From Beta vulgaris subsp. vulgaris (lineage: Eukaryota; Streptophyta; Magnoliopsida; Caryophyllales; Amaranthaceae), in assembly GCF_026745355.1 (NCBI RefSeq), contig NC_079206.1, forward strand, positions 40,008,864 through 40,072,863: a stretch of 64,000 nt of DNA, given 5' to 3'. Shown one piece after another: positions 54,863 through 63,965 of the stretch. The translations under genes and the position numbers were made by a program. Each line of letters begins with the position of its first letter. The stretch's first letter is position 1. A model generated the notes under the pieces. It was given only the letters and a program-made list of their open reading frames with translations, had not been told where the DNA came from and did no database searches.

Positions 54863-55230
54863 TTACTCTAGAATGATGCACTGGATCTTTAGATATACTA
54901 TAGCACTTGTATTGTCACAATAAATAGGAACACATTCAAAGTTTATTCCATAGTCACTAAGTTGTTGTTTTATCCAAAGCATTTGAGAGCAACATGCAGC
55001 AGCAGCTACATATTCTGCTTCAGCAGTGGATAAAGCAACTGTGTTTTGTTTCTTGGTACTCCAAGAAACTAAACTATGACCAAGGAATTGTGCCATACCT
55101 GAGGTGCTTTTCCTATTACAAGATCTCCAGCATAATCTGCATCTGCATATCCTTTTAGTTCGAATGTATCACTTCTTGGATAGTAGAGTCCAAGATCATC
55201 TGTTCCTTTAAGTATCTAAGAATTCTCTTC
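54863..55230 (-). pseudogene. copia RNase H
   Basis: A frame of 77 codons (55096-54863) contains SWSTKKQNTVALSTAEAEYV and LWIKQQLSDYG, the copia RNase H core with the catalytic glutamates. The KSTSG-type start lies just upstream, near 55110, in another frame. The end is shifted near 54865. Confidence 0.85.
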
Positions 55231-56305
55231 ACAGCAGTAGGTGAGACTCCTTTGGATTTGCTTGAAATCTAGCACACAAACCAACACTGAAAGCTATGTC
55301 TGGACGACTAGCAGTTAGATACAAAAGTGAACCAATCATTCCTCTATATTTTGTTTGATCAACACTTGTTCCTATGGAGTCTTCATCTAATCTAGTTGAA
55401 GTTCCCATAGGAGTGTGATTTATCTTTGAATTTTCGAGGCCATATTTCTTTAATAGTTCCTTTATGTATTTTTGTTGGTGAACAATTATACCTTTTTCAG
55501 TTTGTTTGATTTGTAGTCCAAGAAAGAAATTTAACTCACCCATCATACTCATTTCAAATTCATTGCTCATGAGATTGAGAATTCTTTGCACAATGTTTCA
55601 TTAGTAGCTCCGAATATGATGTCATCAACATATATTTGAACAAGCAAAATATCAGTTCCTTTAGATTTTAGGAACAAGGTTTTATCAACCTTTCCTCTTT
55701 TAAAGTTATTTTCTAAAAGGAACTTAGATAATCTCTCATACCATGATCTAGGTGCTTGTTTTAACCCATAAAGAGCTTTATCAAGCTTGTAGACATGATT
55801 TGGGAGATTTTATTTTCAAACCAGGGGGTTGTTCAACATATACATCTTCGTTTAGATAGCCATTTAAAAATGCACACTTAACATCCATTTGATATAATTT
55901 GAATCCCATGTAAGCAGCAAATGCAATTAAGATTCTAATGGCTTCTAATCTAGCTACAGGAGCAAAGGTTTCTTCATAATCAATTCCTTCTTGTTGGTTA
56001 TAACCTTTTACTACAAGTCTAGCTTTGTTTCTTACAATGGTTCCATATTCATCTAGTTTGTTTCTAAACACCCATTTTAAGCCAATTACTTTTTGTTGTT
56101 TAGATGAAGGAACTAGATGCCATACCTTGTTTCTTTCAAACTCATTTAATTCAGCTTGCATTGCAATAATCCAATCAGAGTCAGTTAAGGCTTCTTCATG
56201 ATTTCTTGGTTCCATCATTGATAGGAACGCATGAAATGCACAAAAGTTCCTTAACTGAGATCTAGTTTGCGTACCTTTGGATATGTCGCTGATTATGAGT
56301 TCCAC
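55229..56305 (-). pseudogene. copia reverse transcriptase
   Basis: Frame 56305-55781 holds the RT start ([39 protein letters not shown] and [13 protein letters not shown]). The catalytic YVDD is encoded at about 55617-55634 in a shifted frame. Frame 55591-55229 holds GELNFFLGLQIKQTEKGI and GSLLYLTASRPDIAF. Two frame breaks separate the blocks. The enzyme copies the element RNA in the cytoplasm. Confidence 0.9.
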
Positions 56306-56500
56306 AGGATGTGACTTTTGTAATCTCCAAGGTTTTGGTTGAAACTCTCTTATAGGAACATGTTGTTCCTCATGAGTTCCTTGAGTGGATGAGGAACTCT
56401 GCTCAGTTGTTCCTCTGTTAGCCTCGGTGGACTCAGTTCCTTCATTTAGAGGAACAGGGCATCTTCTCCTCCTTGAGGAACAGGAATATCATTGATCTCA

Positions 56501-57600
56501 TTATTTTCGAATTCCTCGTTCCTTTCCTCTTTCACTCTTCTTCTTCTTGTGAATCTGTGTTCCTTGTACTGGTTGTGCTAACCCTATCTCATAGTCATCA
56601 ACCTGTATGCTTGGATTATGTTTGTCAGATTCATCAAAGATTACATGAATGCTTTCTTCAACACACATAGTTCTCTTGTTATATACTCTATAAGCTTTAC
56701 TATGTGAGGAGTATCCTAAAAATGTTGCTTCATCACTCCTTGCATCAAATTTTCCAAGATTATCTTTTCCATTATTATGCACATAACATTTGCATCCAAA
56801 TGTTCTAAAATAGGTGATGTTTGGTTTCTTTCCAAAGTAAAGTTCATAAGGAGTTTTATTAATGATAGGTCTCATCATGGCACGATTAATTATGTGACAA
56901 GCAGTATTAACAGCTTCAGCCCAAAAGTTCCTTGGAAGTTCACTAGCAATTAACATGGTTCTAGACATTTCCTCCAAAGTTCTATTTTTCCTTTCTACAA
57001 CACCATTTTGTTGTGGTGTTCTAGGGGCAGAAAAATTATGATCTAGGCCATTATCTCTGCTTAGGTCATCAAATTTATAATTTTCGAATTCCTTGCCATG
57101 ATCTGATCTAATGTGCATTATTTTATGTCCACTTAGGTTTTGAACTCTTTTAGCAAAGACAAGGAACTCATCATAAGTTTCATCTTTACTAGAGAGAAAA
57201 ATAACCCAAGTGTACCTAGAGTAGTCATCTACAATCACAAGTACATACCTCTTTCCACTTCTGCTTTGAATTCTCATGGGTCCACATAAGTCCATATGAA
57301 TTAACTCTAATGGTTTAGTGGTACTTACAATCGTTTTAGATTTGAAAGAGGATCTTACTTGTTTACCTCGTGCACATGCATCACAAACTTGATCAATATG
57401 AAATTTTATAGATGGTAATCCTAAAACAAGGTCTTTTGATCTAAGTTTCTCAAGAATGAAAAGCTAGCATGTCCTAGACGCTTGTGCCATAGAAGTGAAT
57501 CATCTTCAATAACACTAAGACAAGTTAAATTGATTTGAGGAACAAGGTCTAGATCCACAATGTATGTGTTCCCTTTCCTTGTTCCTTCCAAATAACCTTC
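56501..57600 (-). pseudogene. copia integrase
   Basis: The N-terminal HHCC zinc-binding region at about 57480-57330 is readable in part (CDACARGKQ, encoded near 57360). The core frame 57295-56501 (264 codons) begins with MDLCGPM, has IRSDHGKEFEN and then QQNGVVERKNRTLEEM. Catalytic residues are D2, D65 and E101, giving the D,D35E spacing of integrases. The C-terminal region has GYSSHSKAYRVYN, the copia GKGY-like module. The frame is closed at 56501 by the break toward RT. Confidence 0.9.
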
Positions 57601-57619
57601 TTAGTTTTAATGTTGATGA

Positions 57620-57916
57620 TTAAGCATTTTTCTTATCAAATTTTACAGTATTTCCTTTGTCACAGAATTGAGAAATGCTTAATAGATTATGTTTTAGACC
57701 TTCAACTAAAAATACATTTTCAATGGAGTGTAATGGTGACTTACCGACCTTACCCATAGCAACAATGTTACCTTTCTTATTATCACCAAATGTTACACTG
57801 CCACCTTCATAGGTTGTGAGTGAGAGAAACTTCGTTTTGTCTCCTGTCATGTGCTTGGAACAACCACTATCGAGATACCAAGTGTTGTTCCCCTCACTCC
57901 AACCTGCAAAAATCAA
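57620..57916 (-). pseudogene. copia protease
   Basis: The frame of 98 codons contains NTWYLDSGCSKHMTGDK, with the catalytic DSG of copia aspartic proteases, and LVEGLKHNLLSISQFCDKG, the standard end of the domain. It is cut off by a frame break near 57620, after which the GAG-pre-integrase region is expected. Confidence 0.88.
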
Positions 57917-58059
57917 CTAGTTGTTAGTTGAAGGAACCCCATCTTTCGTGGGTTCCTGTTCTTGACTAGGATTTGTTTTGACAACCCATTTTTTCTTACT
58001 TATTGTCACATTTTTCCCAATCATCTCAGATTTTAGTTGACATTGATTTATGTAATGAC

Positions 58060-58482
58060 CTACCTTGCCACAATACATACAAACTTATCACTAGGTAGAT
58101 CAACATATTTCTTTGTCTTGTTCCTTTTCTTGTAGTTTTCAAAACCAAGACCTTCCTTCCTTTTGGTCTGTGGTTTCTCAATCCACTTAGGAACTTTCAT
58201 GATTTTGCCTCTGTTCCTTGCGACAACCAGTTCCTTTTTAAGATTACAGATCTGTTCCTTTAAAATATTTTTCTCTTTATTTATTTTTTCAATCTCAGAT
58301 CTGTATCCTTTCAAAGGGGTTGATCTTATATCAAAGGAACTCAGAACAGGGACAAATTCCTTCAAGTGTGAAATCTCTAAATTAATTAGATAATTTTCAT
58401 TTTTCAAACTCTCATAACATTCTTTGATTTTTAAGTTTTTATCAAACAAATCAAAAAATCTAGTTTCGACATCAGTTCTCAT
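58060..58482 (-). pseudogene. copia gag C-terminal coiled coil, out of frame
   Basis: 140 codons rich in K, E, L and I, including EIEKINKEKNILKEQICNLK, predict a coiled coil. The frame ends in KFVCIVAR. A second zinc-knuckle pattern, C..C....H....C, follows if one missing base is allowed, so a one-base deletion near 58065 is likely. It is out of frame with 59747-58644. Confidence 0.7.
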
Positions 58483-58643
58483 TTTCTTAAGCCATTCTAT
58501 GTGTTCCTTGCAAACCTTTAAGGCTTGTTCCGTTTGTTCACGTTTTTCACGTTCATCTCTACATTCAAGAATTGCATCATAAAGAAGATCATATATTTCA
58601 GTCCTAGTTTTACCATCTAGTTCTGACTCAAGTCCATGTTGAC

Positions 58644-59747
58644 TTACCTCAATTTTTCTTCATCTTCTTTTTCGTCGATGTTTGCCATGAGGCAAAGGTT
58701 TGCTGTTTCTTCAGTTGGTTGTTCCTCTTCTTCTTCCGTCTCTGAATCTCCCCAAGCAGCTATCATAGCTTTGCGCACATTTGCCTTAGAGAAAGGTGTT
58801 TTTGATTCTTTGTTCCTTTCAGCAAAGCGTTCCTTGTTCCTTTCTTTGGTTTTGTCGTTTTCCCAAAGAGGACATTCTTTGATGAAGTGATCTGTACTTC
58901 CACATTTATGACAAGCAGCTTTGTTAGAAAATTTCTTAGTTTTACCTTTGAAGTTTCCATTCTTCATGTTCCTGTACATCTTTCGAAATTTTCGAACCAT
59001 GAGGGCTGCTTCTTCTTCTTCAGAGTCCGAATCATCTTCATCATCTGCTTTGAGAGCAATTGATTTTGATTTGGAGCTTTCACCATATTCAGTATCAAGG
59101 TGAAGCTCATGAGTCATAAGTGACCCTGCCAGCTGTTCTAAGTTGAACTTAGTGAAGTCTTTTGTTTCTTGAAGAGCCGTGACTTTAGCCATCCATCTGT
59201 CCTTAGGAAGACTCCTAAGAACCTTTCGAACCTGTTCCTCAGATGAAATAAACTTTCCAAGAGAAGCCAACTCATTTATAATGTTAGTAAAACGAGTAAA
59301 CATGTCTCGGATGCTTTCTTTGGATTTCATGCAGAACAGTTCATATTGATTCATAAGTAAATCAATTTTCGATCTTTTAACTTCATTAGTTCCTTCGTGG
59401 GTTACTTCTAGTAAATCCCATATTTGCTTTGCGGATTTGCATCCCATGATCCTATTATGTTCATGGGGTCCAAGTCCACAATGCAATAGTTTAATAGCCA
59501 TGGCATTTACTTCCATTTTTTCAAAATCAGATTTGTCATAATCAGAGAGGGGTTTAAGAGTTACCTCATTTTTGTCATTTGTAGTTGTGACTTCGAAATC
59601 ACCAACTTCAATGACTCTCCATACCTGATAGTTTTCAGCCTTGATGAATATCTCCATGCGGTTCTTCCAATAGTTGTAGTACTTCCCATTGAACATAGGA
59701 GGCCTTTGAGTGGAATAACCTTCTTCAAGTTTCTCGGTGGTATTCAT
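58644..59747 (-). CDS. copia gag protein
   Basis: A 367-codon frame starts MNTTEKLEEGYSTQRPPMFN. The UBN2-type gag core spans about residues 15-220 (YYNYWKNRMEIFI, AKQIWDLLEVTHEGT, MFTRFTNIINELASLGK). An acidic stretch (ADDEDDSDSEEEE) is at 234-246, and a zinc knuckle CX2CX4HX4C at residues 279-292. It ends in an acidic tail at a stop near 58644. gag packages element RNA. In SIRE elements gag is longer and continues as a coiled coil, which is found in another frame just downstream (58482-58060). Confidence 0.9.
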   Translation of the reverse strand: MNTTEKLEEGYSTQRPPMFNGKYYNYWKNRMEIFIKAENYQVWRVIEVGDFEVTTTNDKNEVTLKPLSDYDKSDFEKMEVNAMAIKLLHCGLGPHEHNRIMGCKSAKQIWDLLEVTHEGTNEVKRSKIDLLMNQYELFCMKSKESIRDMFTRFTNIINELASLGKFISSEEQVRKVLRSLPKDRWMAKVTALQETKDFTKFNLEQLAGSLMTHELHLDTEYGESSKSKSIALKADDEDDSDSEEEEAALMVRKFRKMYRNMKNGNFKGKTKKFSNKAACHKCGSTDHFIKECPLWENDKTKERNKERFAERNKESKTPFSKANVRKAMIAAWGDSETEEEEEQPTEETANLCLMANIDEKEDEEKLR

Positions 59748-59794
59748 TGTTCCTTGGATCTTTTCCTCAATAGGGTTTCCTATCTTACGTGAGT

Positions 59795-59809
59795 TCTAGT
59801 CTGATACCA
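59795..59809 (-). promoter_or_regulatory. Primer binding site of the copia element, tRNA-iMet type
   Basis: On the minus strand TGGTATCAGACTAGA lies two bases after the 5' LTR end. The first nine bases match the complement of plant initiator tRNA-Met. Confidence 0.85.
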
Positions 59810-59811
59810 AT

Positions 59812-61175
59812 TGTTATTTCCCTAGGAACACTACAAGAGGGGGGGTGAATTGTAGGTGTAGAAATAAACGTAACTTTTTGCGGAAATTAAAACTTAAACG
59901 AATAAACAAGCTAAAGGAACACAAGGGATTTTTACGAGGAAAAACTTCTTGGGCCCAACAAGAAGAAACAACCTCGACCACTAGGGATTTTAAACTCAAC
60001 ACTTTCACTAATTAGGCCAAACAACTCTGTTACAACCTAATTCTAACTCGAGCCCTACCTTGAGTTCCTAAACTCAAGTTCCTGAACCACTGTTCCCTTA
60101 ACAGCAGTTCCTCTCAACTTCACTCGAAGTTTTCTCACACATACAAGCTTCACTCAAAGCCTTTCTCTTACAGAACTTCACTCAAAGTTCCCTTACCCCA
60201 AAAACCAAAATACAATTGATCGAAATAAGCTTAGTGGAATTAGAGTAAGAAGGCAAAGAACAAATGGCTATTATGAGAGAATGAAGGCACTGACACTTAA
60301 TAAGTTAAACTCACTTAATTACTTAGTCAGACACAATTTGGAACTTATCTAGACTTCTATATTTATAGTGTTAATCATGAAGAACGTGGGATTAATGTTA
60401 GAGTACACGTTTTAATCCATTTACCCATGATGTTCCTTCCCCTAAGGAACACGTTTTACATCATGTCCCATGATCCCATGAACTATAAATGAACGTGGAT
60501 AAAATGCAGCCATTACTCCTAAATAATAGGAGTTCCTTCAACATTATCCGAAAATCAGTTTTTATAAACTCTTTTATCTTTAAATCTGAATTTCTAATCT
60601 TTAAGAAAATAATATCTTTGAAATAAAATCTTTCTAACAACCGGATATTTATTTTCTTATTTTCCGAAAAATAAAATATTTTCCAAAACAGATTTTCTTT
60701 TTAAAACTGATTTTATCATTTGAAATTAGAAATAACTAATTTCCTATAATCTAGGCATGACTTACTCCATTATCTTTTAACGTTATACTAGTACACGCCT
60801 AAGTCTAGTTCCTTATATTAGTTCAGTTCCTTTAACATATTTCTAAGTGCCACTGAGTTTGTTCCTTACAGAGAACAAACGCTTCATTCTCAAATATCTG
60901 CCACAGTTCCTTACCATTCTTTCTTTGTTCCTTTACATTGGAACTAGAAAATAAAACGCCTAGCTTCTATTATTCTTGATCCAATGCTTGCTCCAGTATC
61001 AACATAGAAACTTCTTTACTTAGCCTTTGAAATCCTCTCTTGACTTCTTCATTGACTTGTATTCTCCCAGTTCCTTGCATTGATACCTTAGACACCATAC
61101 ACTTAAATAATTCATTAGTTCACTACTTAGTTTGTTCCTTTGTTTCTTTGTCATTATCAAAACTAGGGTTCAACA
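59812..61175 (-). repeat. 5' LTR of the copia element
   Basis: 1364 bp; TATA box on the minus strand at 60358-60367. Differences from the 3' LTR include TTCCTTCAACATTATCC for TTCCTTACATTATCC and ATATTTTCC for ATTTTTCC. Confidence 0.95.
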
Positions 61176-61428
61176 GTGCTAATCGTTACCTAAATAAGCA
61201 TGAAAAGTAGGGGAGATTAAGTAAACTAAACAAGTGCACATAAGTGCATGCAAATATGCATGAAAGGAGTTCTAGTAAATGTTTCAAAGCTAACAATAAA
61301 AAAATTTAAAACCATAGCAATCAGGATATTTCTATATAATTACAAATTATTCATGAAATTAATAGTTCAAAGAATGTTGAAAAACAAGAAACAATGAAAA
61401 CACTTAAGTTTAGATGTCTGTGTGAGAC

Positions 61429-61550
61429 CTGGAGATGAAGAACCGGTTGATCATATATCGATACGTAGCTTTCTTGGTGGTCCTGAAGATCTGCAAGATT
61501 GCAAGATATGGCTCCCACAACCGCTCCGAAGCCTTGCTTGTTGAACAAAA
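61429..61550 (-). pseudogene. Captured SPX-MFS exon b, copy 2
   Basis: The minus strand encodes GFGAVVGAISCNLADLQ followed by DHQESYVSIYDQPVLHLQ and ends at CAG|GTCTCACAC, a usable donor. This matches the conserved region just after the SPX helices of plant SPX-MFS transporters (PHT5/VPT), which move phosphate into the vacuole. One conserved arginine position reads cysteine. The membrane domain of the transporter is not present. Confidence 0.8.
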
Positions 61551-61647
61551 TAGGTGGTCAATACTCAATAGTTTCATTATTACTCACTAGGGAGAGAATA
61601 CTCAATTTTCCAGGATTACAGGCTAGATTAATTCAAAGTTGTCATAG

Positions 61648-62158
61648 GAAATTAAAAATTTTATGACAAATAACAAGTCGAGAAAGTTCCGTAATTTTTC
61701 AGTCATGCTTACTGAGATGCTAGCACTGATGAGGTAACACTTAATGTAGTCATATAGTTACTATACCAAAACTGTAGATTGCTACTACTGCTACTGTATG
61801 TCTCTCTTTACACAAAAATGACCTATTCAAAAATATACAAAGATGTTGTAAATGTTAAAAGTCAGTAATCATAGAAGTGATGGCATTGAGATCATCTTAT
61901 ACAGAGTCGTCTAATAAGGTGTTTAAAGTTATAAACGCATTACTTTCTTCTCTCCATTACAAGATTGCTAAGTGTTCATTAAACCTTTTAACTAGTAAAT
62001 TTGGCATGAGTTATATCATGAAATCTGAATTTTTTTCGTTTTCGTAGGCCCAATTATTAAAACGAACACAGGATTACCGAACTTTGTGAGACAGGCACTA
62101 ATATTGTACAAGATTTTGCTGCAACCAGTGCCTAAAATTAGATCAGAGGATCACAAAC
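61648..62158. other. Intronic sequence of the captured region, copy 2
   Basis: Non-coding AT-rich sequence between SPX exon b and phosphatase exon b, with no ORF or element end recognised. The whole stretch is absent from copy 1. Confidence 0.5.
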
Positions 62159-62267
62159 CTGATCTTTCTCAAGGAGGGTATCCCAATCATTTTCCTCTAG
62201 CAATAACCTAGCTTCTCCATAAGGCAAAGAAATGCGATAATTAAGATCTCCAAACCAAAGGACTCGG
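62159..62267 (-). pseudogene. Captured inositol 5-phosphatase exon b, copy 2
   Basis: The minus-strand exon starts after TTAATGGCAG and encodes [14 protein letters not shown], then [17 protein letters not shown], ending at CAG|GTTTGTG. W.GD.NYR is the diagnostic active-site motif of inositol polyphosphate 5-phosphatases, which remove the 5-phosphate from inositol phosphates or phosphoinositides. Both splice sites are intact. Confidence 0.85.
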
Positions 62268-62391
62268 CTGCCATTAAATCAGAGTAATTATATTATTACA
62301 TATTAGATCAACAAAAATGGTGAGTGAGCTAATACAGACTATAGATTAAGTTAAATTGCTTTTGATTATAAGTAGATCAATACAAGCATAC

Positions 62392-62553
62392 TCATGATCA
62401 ATGATCTTCTCAGGTGCCTTTTTGTCAGAGTTCTTGCATATCTTTGGGAATTGCATGCCTTTCAAAATCTCTGCTACATCTAAATTCCTCTTCAACTCAT
62501 CTCCTTCTTTCTGTCCTGAAGCCAAGTGAGAACATACAAAGCACAAGCTTGTT
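62392..62553 (-). pseudogene. Captured inositol 5-phosphatase exon a, copy 2
   Basis: The minus strand encodes CFVCSHLASGQKEGDELKRN, then DVAEIL and KKAPEKIIDH before donor A|GTATGC. This is the conserved segment just before the active site in plant type I 5-phosphatases (CSHLxSGxKEGD). A 124-bp intron separates it from exon b, and the joined codon restores the acidic residue before RVLWFGD. Upstream, VSMSL near 62605 belongs to the same exon but is shifted. Confidence 0.85.
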
Positions 62554-62705
62554 TAATTTCAACTACACAAAACCTTTGTTCCACAACCAATAGAGACATA
62601 GACACCACTTCTTGATATCGAAACAAATGCAAACAAAAGTGAATTTAACTTCAGAAAGACAACAAAAGAGATTTGTCATAATATTAGCAGGATTCAGGAT
62701 ATTAC

Positions 62706-62905
62706 CACATGCTTGAATATTTGTTGCAGTTGTGAATAGGTATGATTAGCACGAGTTTTGACATAATACTTGGTAAATCCATAGCCCAAGCGTTTATCAA
62801 ATTTTTTCAAGATCTTCCGCAGACCTATAGCATTCATTTCAACAAAATAGAATGCTTCTCGTACTTCAGACACATCAAGAATGCTTCTCTACTGAAATTA
62901 TTTCT
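62706..62905 (-). pseudogene. Captured SPX-MFS exon a, copy 2
   Basis: The minus strand encodes the SPX core [33 protein letters not shown] and QIFKHV, ending at donor GTG|GTAATA. Residues of the SPX phosphate/inositol-pyrophosphate pocket (KILKK, K and Y of KYY) are kept. The first helices of the SPX domain are missing. Exon b lies 1.15 kb downstream, with the two 5-phosphatase exons between them. Confidence 0.82.
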
Positions 62906-62909
62906 GATG

Positions 62910-63560
62910 AATGTTTTGTGGGTAATTAATCAAAACTTTATGTTTGATCCGAATATCAATCAGAGAAGAACGAAAAAAAAACGAAAAACTGATTTCCAAA
63001 TAAGACGAAAATTCATGCCCATAAAAAACGAAAAATCATGCCCAAAAACCAGATCTGGAAACAACATTCATAAAACAAGAAACAACTCAAAATCTCAGAA
63101 AAATCAAAAGATGAAAACCGAAAAACCAAAGACATAAAACCCAAAATTGCGAAATTGAAAAATTGAATAACCAAATCGAAAATATAAACACATAAAATCA
63201 AAATCTCATAAAACAGAAAACTCAAAAAAATAAAGAAAAATCGAAAAACAACAAAAATTAAAAAGTCTTAGGGAATTCAGATCTAGGAAAAACCAAAAAA
63301 CCAAGAACAAGAAAACGCAAAAAGAAATTAAAAAAACAAATAAAATCGAGAAAATAAACTACATAATCAACAATCAAAACTAAAAAAACAAATTTATTAG
63401 TTAAATCTGAGTACAAATACCTGATTTCGTGAGATCTGCAAGAAAGAGAGAGCACCAAAATGTGAGATGAGAGTGAGGAAGAGAGAGAAACGTGAGATGA
63501 GACTTGATAGTGAGGAAGAGAGAGACGTGGTAGGGTTGATAGTTTGGTCGACTGGAGTTT
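62910..63560 (-). promoter_or_regulatory. Captured 5' leader and intron of the chimeric unit, copy 2
   Basis: On the minus strand a CT-rich leader (CTCTCTCTTTCTTGCAG-type, around 63430-63550) contains a splice donor CAG|GTATTTG at about 63419, followed by a T-rich intron-like run (63375-62910). This resembles the 5' UTR intron of many plant genes, and I infer that it came with the SPX-MFS fragment. No proven promoter. Confidence 0.4.
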
Positions 63561-63574
63561 TTTTTTTATACCTC

Positions 63575-63760
63575 TTATTTAGCGTCCGTCCGACGGATAT
63601 TATTTTAACTACACGGACGCTAATTAGCGTCAGTTTAAAAGAACGGACGCTAAATCTCAGAAAGCGGACGCTAATTTGCATCTGTCTTAAATCGCACGCT
63701 AATTTTAAATTTACCGTCCGCTTGTATCGTCTGACGCTAAATGCAGATGCTAAAACGACA
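63575..63760. repeat. CACTA right subterminal repeats, copy 2
   Basis: TTAGCGTCCGTCCGAC, ACGGACGCTAATTAGCGTC, GAACGGACGCTAA, AAGCGGACGCTAATT and related units lead to the right end. Only the last 30 bases of this array survive in copy 1. Confidence 0.85.
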
Positions 63761-63773
63761 GATTCTTGTTGTG

Positions 63774-63965
63774 TTGGTATTTGGGTGTTTGAGGAAGGTG
63801 AATTAAGGCTAACAGAATTTGGTAGGGTTCCTCACTGACCCATGGCTCCCAGTCAAATGCAATAATACCACTGGCCTCAACAATATCATTTATAAAATCA
63901 GGGACTGTTTTTCCTTCCAAAAGGAGTTCTTCAGAGTAATACATGTCCCTCATATGGTTAATCAT
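63774..63965 (-). pseudogene. Leader ORF of gypsy copy 2, 5' part
   Basis: 64 codons from ATG 63965 to the CACTA target site, identical in layout to 38796-38605, with N to I and P to Q changes. The acceptor-like TTTTGTTAACAG again precedes the ATG. Confidence 0.55.

Larger units (their letters stand above)
50363..61175 (-). mobile_element. SIRE/Maximus-type Ty1/copia retrotransposon, structurally complete
   Basis: The 10,813-bp element has 1364-bp LTRs at both ends (50363-51726, 59812-61175), target duplication GTGCT (50358-50362, 61176-61180), primer site, polypurine tract, gag, protease, integrase, RT and RNase H in copia order, plus a 3-kb extra region with an env-like remnant before the 3' LTR. 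That extra region and the long gag with a coiled coil fit SIRE/Maximus. LTRs differ at only a handful of sites, mostly one-base indels, so insertion was recent. The coding region has several frame breaks. Confidence 0.93.
49269..63773. mobile_element. CACTA-like element, copy 2, with gene fragments and nested copia
   Basis: Ends are CACAACAAGAATGTCAGAC (49269) and, in reverse complement, CACAACAAGAATCTGTCG (63773); TTG flanks both sides (49266-49268, 63774-63776). Without the copia element it is about 3.7 kb. TAGCGTCCG/TAGCGACCG subterminal repeats lie at 49290-49562 and 63580-63740. On the minus strand the interior has a leader with introns, SPX exon a, two inositol 5-phosphatase exons, SPX exon b, an acidic exon and an agenet-like exon. 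No transposase is seen, so it is a non-autonomous element with captured genes. Confidence 0.85.
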
